DNA of 64,000 bases from Perca fluviatilis. Taxonomy: Eukaryota > Chordata > Actinopteri > Perciformes > Percidae. Where the stretch lies: assembly GCF_010015445.1 (NCBI RefSeq), contig NC_053115.1:14391524-14455523 (forward strand), given 5' to 3'. A model generated the notes under the pieces. It had not been told where the DNA came from. It saw only the letters and a list, made by a program, of their open reading frames with translations, and made no database searches. Position 1 is the stretch's first letter. Every line of letters begins with the position of its first letter. Positions 57,032 to 64,000 of this stretch are shown piece by piece. A program made the translations under genes and the position numbers.

Positions 57032-58216
57032 TATTGTACTCTATGATTGTACTGCAGAAAATAGTGTGTTGCTATAAAAATGGCAGAGAAAAGGCAATTA
57101 ACAATGGAAGAGAGACAGACCATCGTAACACTTAAGAATGTTGGTCTTTCCTACAGAGAAATTGCGAAGAAAGTCAAGGTGTCCGTTAGTACAGTATTCT
57201 TCACCATCAAAAGGCACTTAGAAACTGGGGGAAACTCTGACAGGAAGAGGTCTGGCAGACCCAAAGCCACAACAGAATCAGAAGACAAGTTTCTGAGAGT
57301 CAACAGCTTGCGTGATAGACAGCTCACAGGACAACAGCTTCAAGCACAGCTTAATAGTGGTCGTAATAAGCAAGTCTCAGTTTCAACTGTAAAGAGAAGA
57401 CTTCGAGCTGCAGGTTTGATAGGTCCAGTTGCAGCAAGAAAGCCATTGCTAAGACGTCAGAATAAGAAAAAGAGGCTTGCCTGGGCCAAGAAACACTGCC
57501 AATGGACTACTGAAGACTGGAAGAAGGTGTTATGGACTGATGAATCAAAATTTAAAATCTTCGGTTCATCACGCAGGGTTTTTGTACGCCGTCGAGTAGG
57601 CGAAAGGATGGTTCCTCAGTGTGTGACATACACAAAACATGGAGGTGGAAGCATGATGGTCTGGGGCTGTTTTGCTGGATCCAGGGTCGGTGATTTGTAC
57701 AGAGTGAAAGGCACCCTGAACCAAAACAGCTACCACAGCATTTTGCAGCGCCATGCAGTACCCTCTGGTATGCGCCTAGTTGGTCAGGGGTTCATCCTAC
57801 AGCAAGATAATGACCCAAAACATAAGTCCAAGCTATGCCAGAACTACCTTAGCAAAAAAGAACAAGATGGTAAGCTTAAAAACCTGGAGTGGCCAGAACA
57901 GTCACCAGACTTAAACCCCATTGAGCTGGTTTGGGATGAACTGGACAGAAAAGGGAAAGCAAAGCAACCTACAAGTGCCACACATTTATGGGAACTTCTG
58001 CAACAGAGTTGGGAAGAACTTTCTGAAGAATATTTGATTTCCATTGTAGAAAGAATGCCACGAGTGTGTTCAGCTGTTATATCTGCCAAAGGGGGCTACT
58101 TTGATGAGTCAAAAATTTAGAATACATTTTGGTTTATAAATTGATTCCATGATTTATTTTTTAACTTAAATTAACAATTATTTAATTGTTCTATTCTTTC
58201 ATTTCAGAGTACAATA
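57032..58216 (+). mobile_element. complete-looking Tc1/mariner element (DD38E type)
   Basis: The transposase frame is bracketed by short inverted ends: TTGTACTCT at 57034 and AGAGTACAA ending at 58214, each flanked by TA (57032-57033, 58215-58216). The inverted match is only 9-11 bp before it diverges, which is short for the group, so the true ends may lie further out. A 20-bp hairpin overlaps the right end. Confidence 0.55.
57080..58120 (+). CDS. intact Tc1/mariner transposase, DD38E spacing
   Basis: Cut-and-paste transposase acting at TA sites. The uninterrupted 346-codon frame starts MAEKRQLTMEERQ. Residues 10-115 form the bipartite DNA-binding region: two helix-turn-helix units (SYREIAKKVKVS and SVSTVKRRLRAAG) joined by a GRPR-like KRSGRPK. 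The catalytic region holds D154 (WTDESKF), a glycine-rich KHGGGSMMVWGCF, D243 (QQDNDPKH) and E282 (SPDLNPIE). By direct count 38 residues lie between D243 and E282, against 34 in Tc1 and Sleeping Beauty. DD38E elements have been reported as the Intruder family, a sibling of Tc1. No stop, frameshift or lost key residue is visible, so recent activity is plausible. The single exon lies in otherwise gene-free sequence between npepl1 and ctsz. Confidence 0.95.
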   Translation: MAEKRQLTMEERQTIVTLKNVGLSYREIAKKVKVSVSTVFFTIKRHLETGGNSDRKRSGRPKATTESEDKFLRVNSLRDRQLTGQQLQAQLNSGRNKQVSVSTVKRRLRAAGLIGPVAARKPLLRRQNKKKRLAWAKKHCQWTTEDWKKVLWTDESKFKIFGSSRRVFVRRRVGERMVPQCVTYTKHGGGSMMVWGCFAGSRVGDLYRVKGTLNQNSYHSILQRHAVPSGMRLVGQGFILQQDNDPKHKSKLCQNYLSKKEQDGKLKNLEWPEQSPDLNPIELVWDELDRKGKAKQPTSATHLWELLQQSWEELSEEYLISIVERMPRVCSAVISAKGGYFDESKI

Positions 58217-58263
58217 AGACATTGAACTGCTTGAATAATTCATGCAGTTCAATGTCTTATTGT
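58211..58263. repeat. perfect 20-bp stem hairpin
   Basis: Arms 58211-58230 (ACAATAAGACATTGAACTGC) and 58244-58263 are exact reverse complements around a 13-base loop. The left arm overlaps the presumed right end of the transposon. Confidence 0.95.
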
Positions 58264-58483
58264 CGAAGGCGGCATATATATCATAAAACACATTCTCACT
58301 TGTGAAATGTTATCCCTTGCTGTTTTTCTTTCATTCGAACATCCATAAGCAGCACAAAAGTCCAGCATATCCATATTGATTATTATTATTAGTATTTTCT
58401 TTCCCCCTTCGTTTTTCTTTTTCATTTTCTTATGGTTTTTTTTTTCTCCTCCATGTCACCTCCGCGGCTCCATAGAATTTAAC

Positions 58484-58699
58484 ATAGGGGTGTACTCACT
58501 TTTGTTGCAAGCGGTTTAGACATTAATGGCTGTGTGTTGAGTTATTTTGAGGGGACTGCACATTTACACTGTTATACAAGCTGTACACTTAATACTTTAC
58601 ATTGTAGCAAAGTGTAATTTCTTCAGTGTTGTCCCATTAAAAGATATAATGAAATATTTACTAAAATGTGAGGGGTTTACTCACTTTTGTGAGATACTG
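58484..58699. mobile_element. solo end of a second Tc1-family element
   Basis: Contains GGGGTGTACTCACTTTTGT near 58487 and ends GGGTTTACTCACTTTTGTGAGATACTG at 58699, followed by TA. This paired motif is the terminal region of a very common fish Tc1-like element different from the DD38E copy. The other end and the transposase are missing. Confidence 0.75.
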
Positions 58700-60600
58700 T
58701 ACATTAGCCTAGCTCAGTTCTGTTTAGATGTTTGATCCCTGTAAATGGTTATACTTGACATCTATATGATTTTGATGCATATCTTTACGTTTGTAATTGA
58801 TAAATGTATTTGTTATTTGAAGTATGAACACTTGAATTGAAAATACACTTTAGCCTGGCTATAGCTGTGGCAATCCTGTTGACAGATTTCTTTTGATGCC
58901 TGTAAATGGTTGACCTGTATATAACATATGCTTTTGATGCATAACTTTGTGCTGCCACTTAGTTAAAATGTCAAATTGTCTACAGTTTTAGTGTTTAATG
59001 GATTTTACTGGTGCCTATACCAAATGCTGTAATGATAAATAGCTATAACAGCTATTTAACTGTTAATATTTTACCCAGTTAGCTCTCATCACTTGGCTTT
59101 CTCAGATCGGCTGAGGTGTGTTGTTATAAATACATTTACCCTGGCTATGTAACATTCAGGAGCTAAGTTATTAACTCTTAATAAAAGTACTGAAGCATTT
59201 CAAACAACTCTTTTTTTTTAATTGAATTTTCCCTACATTTCTTTCTTACTTATAGCCTAGCCTCTTTATGATTTATAGGAAGTACACTGTCATCTACTGT
59301 TCTTTACACGTAATATAATATGTAATGTAATATAAATGCAGCATCCATGAGCAGGTAGGCCTACTGGGCTATTATTTTGTTTACAACACAATATTGAGAC
59401 AGACTATTTAACTTTAACAAACCAATGAAGAATTTGATGAATGTAAGTAAATAAAGACAGCAGATTAAGTGACCATTTTAATTTTAAATATGTTTAAGAT
59501 GTAAAGGTCATCTAAAAGGTAACTGACAATGCAGAGAGTAGATCTGGTGAGCTGTAGCTATACATTGACGTGCATCATTACATTAAAAACAACCACCAAA
59601 AAACAACATTCAATACATCACTGAAAGAAAAACAACGAAAATAATAACAAGACATAACAACATTCAACACAACACACAACACAGGACCTAGTTTAAATTA
59701 TTCACAAACTATAACAATGTTCACTAATAATATGACCAAGCAAATGCACACAGAGAACCCCAATGATACTAACAGCATTCATTAAGTATTATCCAATACA
59801 GAGTTCTGCTCAGCTAGGAGATGTCCTTTAAGTAATACCTTGAATTGAGGTTTTCTATTTTCTTGAATGACATGACTAGGCATTGTATTCCAATTAATCA
59901 TGACTCTATATATTACAGTGTTTTCCCTTTGTTTGTTCTTACTTTAGGTAATGTGAATTTACCCTCCGTAGCATGTCTAGTGCTGTATGGTTATCAGAAC
60001 TAAGACCAAGTTGCTGATACAACATCCTTGGCTGTTTAGTCACTCAAATATTTCTGGTAAAGTTGAGCAACGAGGCAGTTAAATCTGTTCCTTACACTTA
60101 ACCAGGATAAACAGCCATGCATTGCATCAACGCATTGATCAATGCCTGTAAGTACGATCGTTTTCATTGCATATACACCGCGCTAAAACGACGTATATTT
60201 AGCTGTCAAGATCCGAAACATTTCATGGGGGAGAAATCGTCAGACAGCCATTATTTTGTTATTCAGCACCCCTGGTCAAAAATAGGTCCCCTCGCGCCTG
60301 CATGAATTTCAATAAAAATCTGGAAAATTGGGGTGTTCTAAAACTTTTGACCAGTAGTGTATCTCATACAGAAATCATGTTTTTTTTAAACACTATTATA
60401 TGCTGCATATCTAAACGAGATAAAACAATATGTCAAATTCGAAATATCTATGACATATGTACCTTTTCCTCATGCATTATTATTTATTTTATATATTTAT
60501 TTATTCTTGGAATTTCCTTTTTGTTTGTTTTGTTGTTGTAAACGGTATTCTCCTAAATATGTGCCTCAAATTTGATTGTAAAAATAAAAAAATAAAAAGT
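58700..60600. other. gene-free intergenic stretch
   Basis: AT-rich, no coding exon seen. A weak duplication is present: CCTGTAAATGGTT with TTTTGATGCATA occurs at about 58738-58785 and again at about 58899-58942. Near 60330-60361 the words GTTCTAAAACTTTTGACC and AGTAGTGTA look like a Tc1/mariner terminus, without a visible partner. Confidence 0.45.
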
Positions 60601-60792
60601 CTTGTGACTCCCTTGTAAACATGTGGGCTGTGATGTCATGGCTGTATAAGAGAACGTGAGGTGTTGTAACTGGTCATATGACTGAGGTCTCAGTACCGGT
60701 TTATCAGCGCTGTTTACCCGCAGACACGCGGCAGTTTTTCGGCTGTACCTGATAACGCCACCAGCCTCCTGAGCCTGCTCGGTGTGTTAAAG
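60600..60792 (+). promoter_or_regulatory. candidate ctsz promoter and 5' UTR
   Basis: Contains a CRE/ATF-like TGATGTCA (60631-60638) and the palindrome GTCATATGAC (60673-60682). The latter has the frame of the lysosomal CLEAR/TFEB box GTCACGTGAC but with TA in place of the central CG. The last ~100 bases before the ATG are GC-richer, fitting a 5' UTR. Function is inference. Confidence 0.35.
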
Positions 60793-63725
60793 ATGGCTGG
60801 GACAGTTTCAGTCGTCCTGTTTTCAGTCCTGCTCTCCGGTGTGAGCGCCGGAGTGTTTTTCAACCAGAAGCAGCCGTGCTATGTCCGCACACCGAGGAGA
60901 AACGACTTTGGACTGAAGTAAGTTCAGCACATCGTTGCGATTTTAAGAATGACAAAGAATCGTAAACAAGCTAGTTGCGGGAAAAACCCTTTGTTGTTAT
61001 CTAACGTTAGCTAACGTTAGCTACACACAGCCGTTAGGTGGCTTCTTGCTGAGATTATGTTGTTAATTTAAGCTGTGTCCGAAATCACGGAGTATTAGTG
61101 AAGGAGTAAATGACTTCGGACACAGCCTTGTCTGTGTATGTCTCCAGGGCAAGTTAAATTTACACTCCAATGTGACGAATATGCCTTTTATATAACATTG
61201 TCATAACGTTACAATATAGCGAACTTAGGTGTAGAGAAAACAAACACAAAACAGTCAGGGGGTATCAAGTAGCTAGGGAGTTTTCGGTTTAATGCCATTC
61301 TTGTTTTCTGAGTACAGGAACTAGTGCAGACTTGCAGTAAAACGAAACGAAACTAAAGAGAAATGTTTAGGTTTAGTCCCCAAAATGTCCTTGTCATCAC
61401 TATCTAGAAATCACGAGGTTTAGTGAATCACAGGTTGAGGACGTTAACCGCTGTATAAACTTCCTACAGCTCAGCTATCAACCTTCATTAAAAAAACTAT
61501 AGATATCTAAAAAAGATAAACAGCACAATATTTCACATTTAGAATATGGTTAAGAATATAAAGTTCCTTTACATTATTTAAAGTTTTCAAGATAAATATC
61601 AGAATGAATCTTAAAGACTGTAGCTGACCGATACTGGATTTTTATGCTTTAATTTTTTTAATGTATACAGTAATGTACAGCCTAGTTTCTAAGATCTGAT
61701 AATGATATTTCACCTAGAGCAGCCTAGAGCTAAAACGATTAATACATTTATTGATTAGTGGGTTGACAGAAAATGGATCTGCGCCTATTTTGTTAATTGA
61801 CAAAATTACGTCCTTTTTTTTTTTTTTTTTTTTTTTTTGAAAGCATAGATGCCAATATTTTGATGATTCCAGAACAGAGGCATTTTTGCAGCCTGCAGAA
61901 CTAGTGTATCTAATCACCTGTCTGTCCACAGGACCGCTCCTCGTCCTCATGAGTATTTAAACATTTCTGAACTGCCCAAATCATGGGACTGGAGGAACAT
62001 CAATGGCACCAACTTTGTGAGCACGACCCGCAACCAGCACATTCCCCAGTACTGTGGCTCCTGCTGGGCCCATGGCAGCACCAGCGCCATGGCAGGTATG
62101 AATCATTATATAGCTTTCCTATCGGGGACTTTAAAACATGCTGAATCATTGTTGTTTGATGGCAGTGTAGACCAGCAGGTTCTCACATGACTGTTCAGAC
62201 ACATTTTAATAGAGAACGGGAGTTTCACTTCCCCTTTCAACAGAAGTGATTACCAGGAACTGTTTGTGGCATTTTATTTTTTTATTTCTCATTTGTATTG
62301 TAAAGCTCTGTGTTTGCTCTCTCACCAGATCGTATCAACATTAAGAGGAACGGAGCGTGGCCATCTGCCTATCTCTCTGTCCAGAATGTGATCGACTGTG
62401 GCGATGCCGGCAGTTGCCATGGAGGAGATCACACTGGCGTTTGGGAGTACGCTAACAAACACGGGATCCCAGATGAGACGTGCAACAACTACCAGGCTAA
62501 AGACCAGAGTAAGTGTCCTTCAGTGTGCACAAAGTAATGGCTCCAACACTGACCCCTGTCTAAGTCTGAGCTGTAACCTGTTCTGTGTCCCTCTCTCTAA
62601 AGAGTGCAAACCCTTCAACGAATGCGGCACCTGCACCACCTTTGGAGTGTGCAATATTGTGAAGAACTACACCCTGTGGAAAGTGGACGATTACGGAGCT
62701 GTCAGCGGGAGGGAGAAGATGATGGCAGAGATCTACGCTAAAGGGCCGATCAGGTTTGCAGTAGACAACTTGCTCTGTTACTTATTTGTTTAACTGCCGG
62801 GGAACATTGGAGTTTTGTATATCCACGTCATTATTCCAGAGCAGCTCCACACTATCTGATTTCTGTCATTGTTTCACTTCTACCCAATGGAAGAAAGTAA
62901 TCTGTGGTGTTTTTTTGTTTTTTTTCTTCTTCAGCTGTGGGATTATGGCCACAGACAAGCTGGATGCCTACACCGGAGGTCTCTACTCTGAATATCAGGA
63001 GGATGCTTTCATCAACCACATCGTGTCAGTGGCAGGATGGGGAGTGGAGGACGGTGTTGAATACTGGATTGTACGCAACTCCTGGGGAGAGCCATGGGTA
63101 AGTCTTTCACAAACAATGAACATCACACAGTCAAAGTAGGAACGGTTTTCTGACAGACGACTTGCAGCGAGTCGTATGACTCATTTTCATTCTGTTTTAC
63201 AAAAATGTCACTAGAAAGCACACTAACAATTCAAGAAAACAAATATCCTAGGTATTACTTTACCTTAGAGAGAGAGATATTAACGGTCAAAAACTCTTAT
63301 ATAAAATAATCTGCTTCAACAGGACTGTGTGGATGTGTGCTTTAATTAGATTTGACCGAGAGTGGCAACCCCCTTGGCAACATAAGCAACCAGCCCCGCG
63401 TCATAGTATTCAATTATCGCTTAACTCGGATTGGTGTTTATAAAATGTCAGAAAATTATGAAAAATGCCAATCACCAGCAAATTGTCACAATTGAGAAGC
63501 TGGAACTAGGGAACGTTTGCCTTGAAAAATGATAACGATTCATCGATAATCAAAATAGTTAATGATTCTCCCCCCCCCGCCCCCCCTCCCTCTCCACAGG
63601 GTGAGAAGGGCTGGCTCAGGATCGTGACCAGTGCTTACAAGGGAGGAAGTGGAAGCAAATACAACCTGGCTTTGGAGGAGGACTGCATGTACGGAGACCC
63701 AGTTGTCCCCAAAGCCTACCTGTAG
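60793..63725 (+). CDS. ctsz: Cathepsin Z (cathepsin X), lysosomal cysteine carboxypeptidase
   Basis: Papain-family protease that removes single C-terminal residues in lysosomes. Exons: 60793-60917, 61932-62095, 62329-62508, 62603-62753, 62935-63097, 63600-63725; 909 nt, 302 residues (human 303), frame intact. It starts with a hydrophobic signal peptide (about residues 1-20), then a very short propeptide with the cysteine (CYVR) that in the family bonds to the active-site cysteine. The mature part has the family-specific HIP mini-loop (residues 78-80), nucleophile C86 in CGSCW, H235 in [11 protein letters not shown] and N255 in VRNSWG. N-linked sequons are present (for example NYT in exon 4). 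The human prodomain RGD is absent here (RND instead). The C-terminal tail after DPVV is a few residues longer than human. Confidence 0.97.
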
Positions 63726-64000
63726 AGGAGACCAGCACCCACAGTGTCAGAGGTCGTCACTGTACGCCCACTTAGGTCTTCCTGTCTCGGGCAGAGGGAA
63801 ACTTTTTATTTGTAAAATATTGAAAAGGGAATAATTTCAGATTTTCTTAGATCTATTTTTTACACTTTTAATCACGGTGTCAAACTCTCAATGCCAATGT
63901 CTGGATATCAGACCTGCTTGAATCAATGCAGAGTATCTGATTTTTTTTTAATCACAGTGAAAAGGCTGTTTTAACGGTCTGAAATGTATAAATTGAGTGG
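63726..64000 (+). other. ctsz 3' UTR (partial)
   Basis: Non-coding sequence following the ctsz stop. I see no AATAAA before the window ends, so the poly(A) site probably lies beyond it. Confidence 0.5.

Overview
The window is nuclear DNA of a ray-finned (teleost) fish. The evidence is multi-exon vertebrate genes with GT-AG introns, products that align with vertebrate proteins along their length, and a typical fish repeat load: Tc1/mariner elements, MITEs, tRNA-derived SINEs, an RTE-type LINE with a GGAT tail, and long CA/GA/AT microsatellites. It holds four protein-coding genes. I found no prokaryotic operon, CRISPR array or defence locus.

Layout: 1-8.8 kb is 3' flank and repeat-derived sequence. 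From 8.84 to 18.86 kb on the minus strand lies slc11a2 (NRAMP2/DMT1, proton-coupled iron transporter), with 15 coding exons identified. Exons 8 and 9 are each one base too short and shift the frame. Its last intron holds an ~880-bp fold-back element. 19.6-22.5 kb contains a MITE with seven 46-bp tandem units and a broken, 5'-truncated RTE-type LINE. 24.6-25.7 kb looks like a shared divergent promoter. From 25.70 to 40.56 kb on the plus strand lies ankrd52 (ankyrin-repeat regulatory subunit of protein phosphatase 6), with 28 exons, all in frame, 1044 residues. From 44.25 to 52.22 kb lies npepl1 (M17 leucine-aminopeptidase-like), 12 exons, 523 residues, with all metal-ligand and catalytic residues present. 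52.3-56.7 kb is poly-T, AT microsatellite and sequence present in two or more copies that differ mostly by short indels; it looks like poorly resolved assembly. 57.03-58.22 kb is a Tc1/mariner element with an intact 346-codon transposase whose last two catalytic acids are 38 residues apart (DD38E, the spacing reported for the Intruder family). From 60.79 to 63.73 kb lies ctsz (cathepsin Z/X), 6 exons, 302 residues, with an intact catalytic Cys/His/Asn set.

The genes are housekeeping or metal/protease functions and do not form a pathway. slc11a2 moves Fe2+ across endosomal and apical membranes, ankrd52 targets PP6, npepl1 is a presumed cytosolic aminopeptidase, and ctsz is a lysosomal carboxypeptidase. 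In human, SLC11A2 and ANKRD52 are both on 12q13, while NPEPL1 and CTSZ are both on 20q13, so this window joins two conserved blocks. The observations most worth a second look are the intact DD38E transposon, the two frameshifts in slc11a2, the fold-back element, the microsatellites abutting ankrd52 splice sites, and the unresolved block at 52.3-56.7 kb. I see no convincing new biological system.
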